Positions 48,501-59,028 of a stretch of DNA of 64,000 bases are shown here, piece by piece (the stretch's first letter is position 1; each line of letters opens with the position of its first letter). The notes beneath the pieces were generated by a model. The model did no database searches. It was given only the letters and a program-made list of their open reading frames with translations, and was not told where the DNA came from. The position numbers and the translations under genes were made by a program. The DNA comes from Megaleporinus macrocephalus (Eukaryota > Chordata > Actinopteri > Characiformes > Anostomidae): assembly GCA_021613375.1 (NCBI GenBank), contig CM038717.1:40795628-40859627 (forward strand), in the 5' to 3' direction.

Positions 48501-48960
48501 ACACACTCCACACAGACACTGAGAGAACATACACACTCCACACAGACACTGGGAGACCGTACACACTCCACACAGACACTGGGAGACCATACACACCCCA
48601 CACAGACACTGGGAGACCGTACACACTCCACACAGACACTGGGAGACCATACACAGTCCACACAGACACTGGGAGACCATACACACTCCACACAGACACT
48701 GGGAGACCGTACACACTCCACACAGACACTGAGAGAACATACACACTCCACACAGACACTGAGAGAACATACACACTCCACACAGACACTGAGAGACCAT
48801 ACACACTCCACACAGACACTGAGAGAACATACACACTCCACACAGACACTGAGAGACCATACACACTCCACACAGACACTGAGAGAACATACAAACTCCA
48901 CACAGACACTGGGAGACCATACACACTCCACACAGATACTGGGAGTCGATATAAACTCCA
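45566..48960 (-). repeat. 30-bp minisatellite from the SINE central domain, about 113 copies
   Basis: The plus-strand unit is cacagacactgggagaccgt then acacactcca, 30 bp, with cat/cgt, gac/gat and acac/acag variants. The register is held without any indel that I can see for about 3.4 kb, so all minus-strand frames can stay open for hundreds of codons (one of 1005); these are not genes. On the minus strand the unit equals the central SINE block 'ggagttt-gcatgttctcccc-gtgtct' with changes, and the array runs directly into a SINE head at 48961. Confidence 0.97.
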
Positions 48961-49040
48961 CACAGAAGAAACCCGGTCGCCTGGCTGGGGGATCGAATCC
49001 AGACCCTTGGTGCCCTACTGTGTCACCATGCCACCCTCAG
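48961..49040 (-). mobile_element. tRNA-like head of a V-type SINE
   Basis: The plus strand reads cacagaagaaacccggtcgc, ctggctgggggatcgaatcc, agacccttggtgccctactg, tgtcaccatgccaccctcag. On the minus strand this gives an A box-like tggtgacacagtagg and a B box-like ggattcgatcc, i.e. the 5' head of the SINE. Its central domain has been replaced by the 30-bp array. Confidence 0.65.
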
Positions 49041-49961
49041 TTTGCTAGGTATATACTTCTATCCCACTTCATGAAGGTTCACTTTTAGTTAAACTCTTAC
49101 TTATGACCTACTTTCTTTGGCGGCAGCGCGTAGGTGTCAGCGTTTTGGTCTGGGGAATGTTTTCGTTCCCTGGATTTGCTCATCCATGTGGAAGACACTT
49201 TCAACCGATTTGGGTCTAAATGCATTCTTACAGATCACTTATTCACATACTGGATGCCTTTATGTACAAGGCATGAATACTTAACTATACTTTTCTTAGT
49301 TATATGTTGATCAAAAGATTAAGTACAAGTATATATACCAAGAATATACCAAATATACTGTACTGCTGAGAGTATTTAAGTATAAGCTTGTGTTTAGTAT
49401 ATGATTAATATGTATGCAATAAATAAAATTAAACTGAAAGCAGATTCACTTATTTTTAGAGAGGAGTAATTAATAACACACTTGAAGAAACCTCTGTTTT
49501 GTGAGGCCAGTCCGGTTGAGGTGAGTGTTAAATATTTACTTGATCGTTTATGGGCTCCTTCGTGCTGCAGCTTACGCTGTGCAGGCCTGGATTGTGGGAA
49601 ATTGTGTAGTGCACGTGGCTGCGCTGGCATATTCTTCCTGCAGTGGAAAATAGCTCAGCTGGAACCTGATAGGAAATAAAAGCTGGCCTGTGAAGACAGC
49701 AGCATTTGGTTAGTGCGGCAATCTACACTATTCAATATACACTATTATCTACACTATTCTGCCTCCACCGTACACCCGTCCACGTCACTTTGGGGGCGAT
49801 AAAGCCGCCACAGAAAGCCGAGTTAACAATTTAAAAGCTGTAGACTTTGAATTGTGTTGAAAACTAAAAATTATACATAATCCTTTATTAGTGCCCCACA
49901 GGATCACAGAGTCACAGCAGCAAAGAGAAAGCAAGGCACTCAGTACAAACAACAGATACAA
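49041..49961. other. No gene recognised
   Basis: Unique sequence with short unsupported frames on both strands (49394-49630 -, 49482-49679 +). No array is present. Confidence 0.4.
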
Positions 49962-50479
49962 TACACACTACCACTCAAAAGTTTAGATCACAGTGAAATG
50001 TTCTTGTTTTAATGGAGTATCTTCTTCCTTAACACAACAATGGACTGACTGGTCTCTAAAGAAAGTTGTTTCTTTCTGGTCATTGTGAGTCGGTCAGCAA
50101 TCCATCAACTGCTGATCTTCAGATACTAAACTAACCTAGAATGTTGTTCCCTTTTATACTCACTTATTAGTAGAATGTTTTTCAGCTGTGATCACAATTG
50201 ATCAAAGTGTCCTAACAACCAATTAGTCCAATAACATCCTTAACTTGGATTGGTGGTCGTACCAGGAGATTTAGACAGAGGACTGAGAATTACTGATAAT
50301 AGACTATATGTAAAATAAGCCTCTATACAAAAATAGACTTTAATACAAACATTTTTATTCTTTAAAATCATCTGATACACTTACATTAATTGTGAAATGA
50401 ACAATATTGTTTGTGAATTGCATAAAAATCGCATAAAATTAAATTCTAAAGTGATCCTAAACTTTTGAGTGGTGGTGTA
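49962..50479 (-). mobile_element. Non-autonomous Tc1-derived element, copy 3
   Basis: Complete copy with TA at both ends. The left end is tacacactaccactcaaaag then tttagatcac; the right end on the complement is tacaccaccactcaaaagtt then taggatcac. The interior is the inverse of 15521-16027, including the start of a transposase (MTRKKQLSLET) on the minus strand. At 518 bp it shows the intact layout of this family. Confidence 0.8.
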
Positions 50480-50556
50480 CATAATCAAAAACTCTGAAGA
50501 AGAAGAATTATATTTACATATAATTGCACATGGTCTGCTCAGAGCAGTATGTAGAG

Positions 50557-50559
50557 TTT

Positions 50560-50590
<31 letters not shown>
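50557..50590. repeat. (GT)n microsatellite
   Basis: About 16 gt repeats with one tatg interruption at the right end. Confidence 0.95.
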
Positions 50591-50596
<6 letters not shown>

Positions 50597-50789
50597 GTCG
50601 GCTGGGAGCAGTGGTTGTGAAGTCTAACAGCAGCAGGAAGGGAGGACCTGTGATACCACTCCTTCACACTTAGGGTGAAGCAGCCTGTCGCTGAAGCTGC
50701 CCAGTGCTGCCAAAGTCTTATGCATGGGGTGGGAGTCATTCTCCAGCATGGGCGACACCACCAGCTCCTGTCTCCTACCACCTGCACTG

Positions 50790-51410
50790 AATGAAGAGAT
50801 GGAGGTGAAGAACAGAGTGTAGGAGATGGAGGTGAGGAACAGAGTGTAGGAGATGGAGGTAAGGAACAGAGTGGAGGAGATGGAGGTAAGGAACAGATTG
50901 GAGGAGATGGAGGTGAGGAGTAGAGTGGAGGAGATGGAGGTGAGGAACAGAGTGGAGGTGTAGAACAGAGTGGAGGAGATGGAGGTGAGGAATGGAGTGG
51001 AGGAGATGGAGGTGAGAAACAGAGTGGAGGAGATGGAGGTGAGGAACAGAGTGGAGGAGATGGAGGTGAAGAACAGAGTGGAGGAGATGGAGGTGAGGAA
51101 CAGAGTGGAGGAGATGGAGGTGAGGAACAGAGTGGAGGTGAAGAACAGAGTGGGGGAGATGGAGGTGAAGAACAGAGTGGAGGAGATGGAGGTAAGAAAC
51201 AGAGTGGAGGAGATGGAGGTGAAGAACAGAGTGGAGGTGAAGAACAGAGTGGAGGAGATGGAGGTGAAGAACAGAGTGGAGGAGATGGAGGTAAGAAACA
51301 GAGTGGAGGAGATGGAGGTGAAGAACAGAGTGGAGGAGATGGAGGTAAGAAACAGAGTGGAGGAGATGGAGGTGAAGAACAGAGTGGAGGAGATGGAGGT
51401 GAGATGTTAC
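50790..51410. repeat. 27-bp purine-rich minisatellite, about 23 copies
   Basis: The unit is gtgaagaacagagtggagga then gatggag (27 bp), with gtgagg and gtaagg variants and occasional 15-bp shortened units (gtgaagaacagagtg). The plus strand is about 85 percent purine and contains closely spaced gg runs. The open frames on both strands (Glu/Val-rich; Pro/Ser- or His/Leu-rich) follow from the 27-bp period. Confidence 0.95.
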
Positions 51411-51665
51411 AGTAGATGTTGGAGGTGATGCTGATGAGATGAAGAGAGGTTTGAGCTGAACTGAAAGATGAGCTGATATCGAGCAGCAGATTAAGAACCA
51501 CCAAGAAAACAAACCACCACATACTAAAGTGTTGAGCTACAACTGGTGTGTTGGCGGTTGGTGGACCTCCATACCGAGGAGCTCCACAACGTCTGTGTAT
51601 CAATCAGCACCACACACTCAACTCCGACCCTCTCATCATTAACGTTACGCTGTTTACTTACCGTA

Positions 51666-52306
51666 ACGTACGCTTTTAAATCTATCACCAGTGTTCACCC
51701 CCAGATCACCCTTACACACTACAATACTCACTCCTACTGACCACCAGTGTTCACCCCCAGATCACCCTTACACACTACAATACTCACTCCTACTGACCAC
51801 CAGTGTTCACCCCCAGACCACCCTTACACACTACAATACTCACTCCTACTGACCACCAGTGTTCACCCCCAGATCACCCTTACACACTACAATACTCACT
51901 CCTACTGACCACCAGTGTTCACCCCCAGATCACCCTTACACACTACAATACTCACTCCTACTGACCACCAGTGTTCACCCCCAGATCACCCTTGCACACT
52001 ACCATACTCACTCCTACTGACCACCAGTGTTCACCCCCAGATCACCCTTACACACTACCATACTCACTCCTGCTGACCACCAGTGTTCACCCCCAGATCA
52101 CCCTTACACACTACAATATTTACTCCTACTGACCACCAGTGTTCACCCCCAGATCACCCTTACACACTACCATACTCACTCCTGCTGACCACCAGTGTTC
52201 ACCCCCAGATCACCCTTACACACTACAATACTCACTCCTACTGACCACCAGTGTTCACCCCCAGATCACCCTTACACACTACAATACTCACTCCTACTGA
52301 CCACCA
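51666..52306. repeat. 56-bp minisatellite, about 11 copies
   Basis: The unit is ctcctactgaccaccagtgt, tcacccccagatcaccctta, cacactacaatactca (56 bp), with few changes (catact, tgctga, gcacac). It is highly uniform, so it is probably recent. Confidence 0.95.
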
Positions 52307-52796
52307 GCACCACTGATCATATTTACTAGCATAAGGTGTTGCCCTCATTACATTTACATTTATATCATAACTATGTCATATGTTAGCCTGTAGCATGTGT
52401 GTCACATACCTTCACAAGCCAATGTCACTCTGACTAGCTCAATGCTAAACATAGTGGGCGTCTGCAGCTGTTCAGAGGTCAGTGGAAAATAGTCACTGCT
52501 GACTGTGTGGTCTTAGGATGAGAGCATGTCTGTACTGGTATATCATGAGGATTAGCGCTCGGATATCAGTTCAGACCATAAACATTAAAACCTGGTTAAA
52601 GGAAAGAAAACACGTCTGATGTATTGCTAACTAGTGACTGAGCGATGCAAAGCAGTTTTCCAGATATTCCAATTCTGCAATGATTGGTCTGATCAGGGAT
52701 GGTGGGCTTATATACACGTTACTGAGCTAAGAATGAGTTGGGTGCCAAAGTAGCAGGCCTATCTACTAAACTACTGCTAGATGGCTTTCCTTTATG
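52307..52796. other. No gene recognised
   Basis: Unique AT-rich spacer between two arrays, without a useful open frame or recognised repeat. Confidence 0.4.
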
Positions 52797-53248
52797 TGTC
52801 TAATCCAAAATCATACTAACCCTCTATGTGTCTAATCCACAGTCATATTAACCCTCTATGTGTCTAATCCACAGTCATACTAACCCTCTATGTGTCTAAT
52901 CCACAGTCATATTAACCCTCTATGTGTCTAATCCACAGTCATATTAACCCTCTATGTGTCTAATCCAAAGTCATACTAACCCTCTATGTGTCTAACCCAC
53001 AGTCATATTAACTCTCTATGTGTCTAATCCAAAGTCATACTAACCCTCTATGTGTCTAATCCACAGTCATACTAACCCTCTATGTGTCTAATCCACAGTC
53101 ACACTGACCTTCACTCCTCTATGTGTCTAATCCACAGTCACACTGACCTTCACTCCTCTGTGTGTCTAATCCACAGTCATATTAACCCTCACTCCTTTAT
53201 GTGTCTGATCCATAGTCATACTGACCCTCACTCCTCTATGTGTCTAAT
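52797..53248. repeat. 32-bp minisatellite, about 14 copies
   Basis: The unit is taaccctctatgtgtctaat then ccacagtcatat (32 bp). The last units are longer because tcactc is inserted (gaccttcactcctctatgtg). Confidence 0.92.
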
Positions 53249-54070
53249 CCACAGCTAGACTGACTCCTTACTCCCAGTCATGTCTAATTCACTCAATGAT
53301 GTGCTGAAAGGAAAGTTAGTCTGATAATCTTATGATTATATAAAAAAAAGAAACTGATAGAACGTCCAAAGGACTGGACTTTGACATCCTCAAGCTGTTT
53401 ACAGCTATGGACCCATAAACATGTCCTCTAAATAAACTTGCTTTAACATGATGATTCATTATAAACTGAAACTGTTCATTTGGATTCCAGTGACATCAAC
53501 TCGTGCGTTGAACACCCAGTTCTGATCTCTGTGGTTAAACGGCCTTGTACCCACGATGTGCTGATATTGGTCTTTTCCTGTTTCTGTATGACTCCACTCA
53601 GTTACAGAACTACTTTTTGGTGGAAGGATTGAACTTCATGATAAACATATTCCTGTAAAGATCTTCCAGCCTTTCTGTTCGTTATGTGATTGATCTGGTG
53701 TATAAATAAGATGTTTGTGTTATTGAAACGTGGTGTGTGTCATCGTGTTGCTTGGTTGATGAGAGCTGCCACGCTGCCATGGCTGCTGCTGATGTCATTA
53801 GATGCTCCTGAACAAGTTCAGGCTGGTAGGGGTGGAAACAGTCTGACCTCAGACGGCTTTTCTGATACCAGAAGAAATGCTCAGTGAGGAGCTTCTTGAA
53901 CAGCTACACATTCTTTCTGACCCACAGTGTTGAGGTGTCTCCTCATAGTGGAATAGACTGTTAGATCTGGAGCAGTCTACCAGGTCTTCCAGGTGGTTGT
54001 TAGGAGTCCAGTTGTTTCTATGTATCATGGATGTATATTTGAGAGTACAAACGTGTTGTTAATTAGAGCA
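53249..54070. other. No gene recognised
   Basis: The plus-strand frame 53690-53887 has no known domain. No array or transposon end was recognised. Confidence 0.4.
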
Positions 54071-54078
54071 CAAGGAGG

Positions 54079-54453
54079 GTGTTTCACATAAAATGGCCAG
54101 TTAGTGAAAACATAGGGAGGGTGTTTCTAATAAAGTGTCCAGTTAGTGGAAGCATAATGGATGTGTTTCTAATAAAGTGGCCAGTTAGTGAAAACATAAG
54201 GAGGGTGTTTCTAATAAAGTGGCCAGTTAGTGGAAGCACAATGGATGTGTTTCTAATAAAGTGGCCAGTTAGTGAAAGCACAAGGGATGTGTTTCTAATA
54301 AAGTGGCCAGTTAGTGAAAGCACAAAGGATGTGTTTCTAATAAAGTGGCCAGTTAGTGAAAGCACAATGGATGTGTTTCTAATAAAGTGGCCAGTTAGTG
54401 GAAGCACAAGGTATGCGTTTCCAATAATGTGGCCAGTTAGTGGAAGCACAAAG
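54079..54453 (-). repeat. 42-bp minisatellite, ctggccactttattagaaac family, copy C (inverted)
   Basis: The plus-strand unit is gtgtttctaataaagtggcc then agttagtggaagcacaagga and tg, the complement of the unit at 8224. About nine units. Confidence 0.95.
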
Positions 54454-54505
54454 TAATAATAATCTCTAATAACACATACAGTTCACAGTTATTAGGGATA
54501 TAGAT

Positions 54506-54509
<4 letters not shown>

Positions 54510-54550
<41 letters not shown>
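54510..54550. repeat. (GT)n microsatellite
   Basis: About 20 uninterrupted gt repeats. Confidence 0.97.
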
Positions 54551-54551
<1 letters not shown>

Positions 54552-54703
54552 AGTATTAGTAACGTCATTTAAACAGGATATCAGTTAACCACACAGACGC
54601 AGACAAGATTGTTTATGGTGCTTTTCTATTAGCTTTGCGTGGGTCTCACCAGATGTTGGATTTAGAAAGGAGATACTGTTAATATGGCCCTCAGGGAAGC
54701 ACT

Positions 54704-54704
54704 A

Positions 54705-54737
<33 letters not shown>
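54704..54737. repeat. (GT)n(GA)n microsatellite
   Basis: About 10 gt repeats followed by about 5 ga repeats. Confidence 0.9.
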
Positions 54738-55009
54738 TTGTGTAACTCCTATTTTTGGCTTCTGGTAAATAATCATTACTCAGTTATTACCATGTCATTG
54801 AGTTTGTATGTAGATGTGGTGAGTCTCCAGTGTAGAGGAGACAGTAGAATGTTCCTGTAAGGCTCTTCTGAAGCCAGTAAGAGAGAACCAGGCTCTATGA
54901 AATGTTTGGGACCGTTGTCAGGTCTCAGGTTTGTGTGTAATACTCGGGTTGGGATACATTTTTTAAGAGCATATGCGAGCAAAACACCTTATATGAGGGC
55001 AATAGACCT

Positions 55010-57205
55010 ACCGAGGTGGTCAGTTACTTGTTTCTGTATTTAAGTATCTTTACTTAAGGATTTCTGAAGCAGAGTACTTTCATACTTTTACTCACTACCT
55101 TTCTGAGATGTATATAGAAGTCTTTACATTTTCAAACCAGCCTCATTAGCTTGAGTATATTTATTCATTTCATCTCTATTTACTTAAGTATTTTTTTAAT
55201 CCACCATTTGTGTTCAGGAACCCAGTGAAGTACAAATCGGAGCCCTACTGGATTCTTTATTAGAAACACAGGCGCAGTTGAGTGAAGCTGTACTTGGCCA
55301 GTTCTATGGTATACAGGTCTCCAAAGGTGTCCAAAGTATTCACATTCATTACTCAGGTATTAGTATAGATACTAGGGTTTATAAATACTTATGTAGAAGT
55401 TGAAGTATCAACTGAAGTTTTTTACTCCAGTAAAAGTGTAAAAGTACTGCTTTCAGAACTACTTAAAGTATAAAAGTAAAAGTAATGTAAGGGGGAAAAA
55501 AGCCATTAAGGACAAAAGCTTAGTCCACACCACAGGGGTCTATAGTGCACTAGCCCACCTCCCCAAAAACCCCCATTCTTCTAAAAGCCATAAGGACTAT
55601 AATGTTATATTAAAATGTTAATGTTGATAAATTTGGGATGCGCTAGGCTTCCTGTTTCAGCTCATATACGCCCATTAAACATGAATGTAGTTTAATACAA
55701 TGTAAATATATTAAAGAAGCATATCTGTTACTACTGAACATTAACATGTGTTTCATGGAGCAGAAGATATGATGACTAGTTGTCTATAAGTATTATAATG
55801 AAGTCAAACTTCAAAGACATGTTATCAATAATCTTTACTGGAACGTAAATGTACATGAATGAAAACAAGCTGAAATGAAATAGGAGTAACGAGACTATGT
55901 TTAAAATGTAAGGAGTAGAAAGTACTGATAATGGAGTGTAAATGTAAGGAGTAGAAAGTACTGATAATGGAGTGTAAATGTAAGGAGTAGAAAGTACTGA
56001 TAATGGAGTGTAAATGTAAGGAGTAGAAAGTACTGATAATGGAGTGTAAATGTAAGTAGTAGAAAGTACTGATAATGGAGTGTAAATGTAAGTAGTAGAA
56101 AGTACTGATAATGGAGTGTAAATGTAAGAAGTATAAAGTACAGATAATGGAGTGTAAATGTAAGGAGTATAAAGTACTGATAATGGAGTGTAAATGTAAG
56201 AAGCATAAAGTACAGATAATGGAGTGTAAATGTAAGGAGTAGAAAGTACTGATAATGGAGTGTAAATGTAAGAAGTATAAAGTACAGATAATGGAGTGTA
56301 AATGTAAGGAGTAGAAAGTACAGATAATGGAGTGTAAATGTAAGGAGTAGAAAGTACTGATAATGGAGTGTAAATGTAAGGAGTAGAAAGTACTGATAAT
56401 GGAGTGTAAATGTAAGGAGTAGAAAGTACTGATAATGGAGTGTAAATGTAAGGAGTAGAAAGTACTGATAATGGAGTGTAAATGTAAGGAGTAGAAAGTA
56501 CTGATAATGGAGTGTAAATGTAAGGAGTAGAAAGTACTGATAATGGAGTGTAAATGTAAGGAGTAGAAAGTACTGATAATGGAGTGTAAATGTAAGGAGT
56601 AGAAAGTACTGATAATGGAGTGTAAATGTAAGGAGTAGAAAGTACTGATAATGGAGTGTAAATGTAAGGAGTAGAAAGTACTGATAATGGAGTGTAAATG
56701 TAAGGAGTAGAAAGTACTGGTAATAGAAGTAAAAAGTCAGCTGTAAAATAATTACTCCAGTAAAATATAAATAACCTACATTTCTACTTAAGTTAACAAA
56801 GTATTGGATATAACGTGGACAGTGTATCTGAAAAAGCTGCCGTACTTAAAGGAAGGGGCTATTTGAGCTGGTTGTGTCAACAGGTGATGAGTTGGGAAAT
56901 TTAGTAAAAGCAGTTCTCAAGTTACTTATTTAATTATTTAAAGTTTAGTACTGACTGCTAAAATAAAAATTAGAGGTTGTTCTTTTCTGTCCAGCTCAAA
57001 TTCAAACAAGACGAGTGTATTTTTGTGGATGATGCATGCAGCTCTGGTATAAATGTATTATATCCTGTGTAAAAAAAAATCATTAGAAGTGATTTTTAAA
57101 GAAATACTTAAAGTACATTTAAGAGCATATACTTTTATACTAGTACTTGAGTACAAATGTCTAAATATTTTCTTATTTTTAAGGTAGTAGAACTTCCAGC
57201 TCTGG
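55010..57205. mobile_element. Probable hAT-like non-autonomous element hosting a 36-bp array
   Basis: The left part has ccgaggtggtcagttacttg, tttaagtatctttacttaag and gagtactttcatacttttac. The right part has cagtaaaatataaataacct, ctacttaagttaac, gtacttgagtacaaatgtc and a final aacttccagctctgg. Repeated acttaagta words and a cagagctgg-like end fit a common fish hAT-like family. No target duplication was found, so the limits are tentative. Confidence 0.4.
55903..56722. repeat. 36-bp minisatellite, about 23 copies
   Basis: The unit is gagtagaaagtactgataat then ggagtgtaaatgtaag (36 bp). The right half (56330-56722) is almost perfectly uniform; the left half has agtagt, agaagt, ataaag and acagat variants. 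It is surrounded by the hAT-like sequence 55010-57205. Confidence 0.95.
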
Positions 57206-57594
57206 TTATGGAGTTTAAAGGTTTATCTGTGAGATATCAGTATGATAAGTACTCACTTCTACAGTGGTCTATAACTTATCTACAGTGGTCACCATCACTA
57301 CTAGAGCTAAACTTTCAGTTCTATATATAACCTGTTTTTTTGGGCAGGAGCCTTAAAATGTTACTGTTCTGGAGGTCCATCAGTGGAATGAACAGTTGAT
57401 GGAGTGTTTATTGTGTTTAAATGTATTTTTATGAAGGTAGTTGTAGCTGTAGCTCTGCCATCTGTTCCATCTCAGCCTGAACGTCTTGGCTGATCTGGAA
57501 TAGTTTTCACAGTAGGTAGTTCTCACTGCTCCACGTTCACCCCTCATTGCTCACTAGCAGCTCAACAGAGTCACATTTCTCACAGAGAGAGTCA

Positions 57595-57745
57595 AGTCAG
57601 GTCCAGATGTTGTCAACGTTGTGACAAAGCAGTTTTACAGAAGTTTGAAATCACGCGAACATGAAGTCACAGCATGTATCCTCCTGTGAGCGAGCCAGAG
57701 GAGACGGTGGCAGAAAAAAAACTCCCTCAGACTGGAGGAAGAAAC
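57595..57745 (-). mobile_element. Dispersed fish repeat (6004 family), left part of a split copy
   Basis: Contains gtcaagtcaggtccagatgt, gttgtgacaaagcagtttta, gagcgagccagaggagacgg and actccctcagactggaggaa, in the order seen at 6004-6180. It breaks at gaagaaac (57738-57745) where the hAT-like element begins and resumes at 58571. Confidence 0.75.
57738..57745. repeat. Left target-site duplication gaagaaac
   Basis: Eight bases identical to 58571-58578, directly outside the element ends. Eight is the hAT length. Confidence 0.8.
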
Positions 57746-58570
57746 TAGAGATGGTAGGCCGATAGTTCTCCAATGTAGCCGATCAGTAGCTTCAAACAAA
57801 TGAGACTAATTTCTGTTTTTCCAGCTAGCTTTCATTCAGAAAGAGGAGCACTCGGGCCAGCTCCCTGCAATTCCTATCTGAACCACTAGGTGTAAATACC
57901 CACCCTTTCATTTTCAACAGACTGACTAAAGCAGCGGCTTCACGAGAACAGTTTACAACCGCATGTGCAGATAGTAAACGTCTGTCTGTGTATCTGATAC
58001 ACACTTCAGAGACACCACACAGCTGAACACAGTGAGTATCAGTAACAGCAGAGCTAGAACACACAGCTAACACAAAACAAACAACCCAGAACACCTACAG
58101 ACCAGATCTGACCGGTACCAACAGAACAGCAGCAGAAACAGCCAGAGAGCTAAAGAACCACAGCCAGAGTGATTGAGTTTATAGTTCTAGATAAGCAGCT
58201 CTTCTCGGCTGTAGAAGACGTTCATTCTGCTGCTTAATGTTCCACCTGGATCCACGCTCTGCTGTTCCTAGTAGAGATACTTTTCAGATGTGGCTCTTCC
58301 GGAGCTGCATCAAGCGGTTTACTCCCACATAGACCAACTTCTAATTTAGACCAACTTCTAATTTAGTTACAATATTATACTGTTTCATATGAACTTGTTA
58401 AAAATGATAATAAACCAGTTTAGACCAGTTTCATGACTTGCTTGCGCTAATAACTATATGTAGCCCTGCCGTGGCATATAGCCTCACCCGGTATTGGCTA
58501 TCGGCCAATCACGTTGAAAGGTGATAGGCGATCGGAATCAGCCTCAAAAACCCTGATCGGTCCATCTGTA
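57746..58570. mobile_element. hAT-like non-autonomous transposon, 825 bp
   Basis: The left end is tagagatggtaggccgatag. The right end on the complement is tacagatggaccgatcaggg. The ends match at 8 of the first 9 bases. It is flanked by the 8-bp duplication gaagaaac and interrupts an older dispersed repeat whose two halves match 6004-6322 on either side. A minus-strand frame (57825-58094, 89 codons) begins with a hydrophobic stretch but shows no BED finger or transposase motif. There is no transposase, so the element is non-autonomous. Confidence 0.8.
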
Positions 58571-58578
58571 GAAGAAAC
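58571..58578. repeat. Right target-site duplication gaagaaac
   Basis: Second copy of the 8-bp duplication; the host repeat continues with cttgggaggaaccaagactc. Confidence 0.8.
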
Positions 58579-58765
58579 CTTGGGAGGAACCAAGACTCAC
58601 AAGGGAAGACCCGTCCTCCTCTGGTCAAACAGTATTTACAGTTTATTAAGCTAAATTCCAAATTCCTAATAGAACTGAAGACTGGATGGTGAAAGCTTTA
58701 GAAAAAGCTTTAGAGTTAGTGATTTAGGCAGTCTCTGACTGAGTAAGCTGGAACAGTCCCATCAT
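58571..58765 (-). mobile_element. Dispersed fish repeat (6004 family), right part of the split copy
   Basis: Contains aaaccttgggaggaaccaag, gacccgtcctcctctggtca, aacagtatttacagttt and ggcagtctctgactgagtaa, matching 6160-6320 in order. Confidence 0.75.
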
Positions 58766-59028
58766 ATCTCAATGCTGGTAGACCTGGATGACAGAGAAGC
58801 CGTGGAGAGTGTAGCAGATGGTGCAAATGAAGAGGAGAACTGGTTGGTGTTAGATGAGGAGGAGGCTCTGATGGTCTTCCAAGGGCGGTCAACAGTCCTC
58901 GTTAATCTGATCACAGCTGCACAGTTGAATACTCCCACATTCTCCAGGCCCTCTGCTTCCTGTGATAATCACTGGATTATCAGTGTCCCTTTGGTTCTTC
59001 CTCACCAAAACACTACGGCATATTTATT

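Noticed and set aside
45909..48963. Very long minus-strand open frames (1005 and 873 codons) rich in Cys/Val/Ser/Trp
   Set aside because: They lie wholly in a 30-bp tandem array. A period divisible by three with no stop in the unit keeps every such frame open. There are no domains, and the peptides are simple 10-residue repeats.
48961..49040. tRNA gene suggested by A and B box-like motifs
   Set aside because: No cloverleaf can be folded with proper stems; the motifs belong to a SINE head attached to an array.
50539..51603. 354-codon Pro/Ser-rich minus-strand frame resembling an extensin or mucin stalk
   Set aside because: It is the complement of the 27-bp purine array; the plus strand gives an equally open Glu/Val frame.
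57825..58094. 89-codon minus-strand frame with a signal-peptide-like start
   Set aside because: It lies inside the non-autonomous hAT-like element, has no recognisable domain and no splice or poly(A) context.
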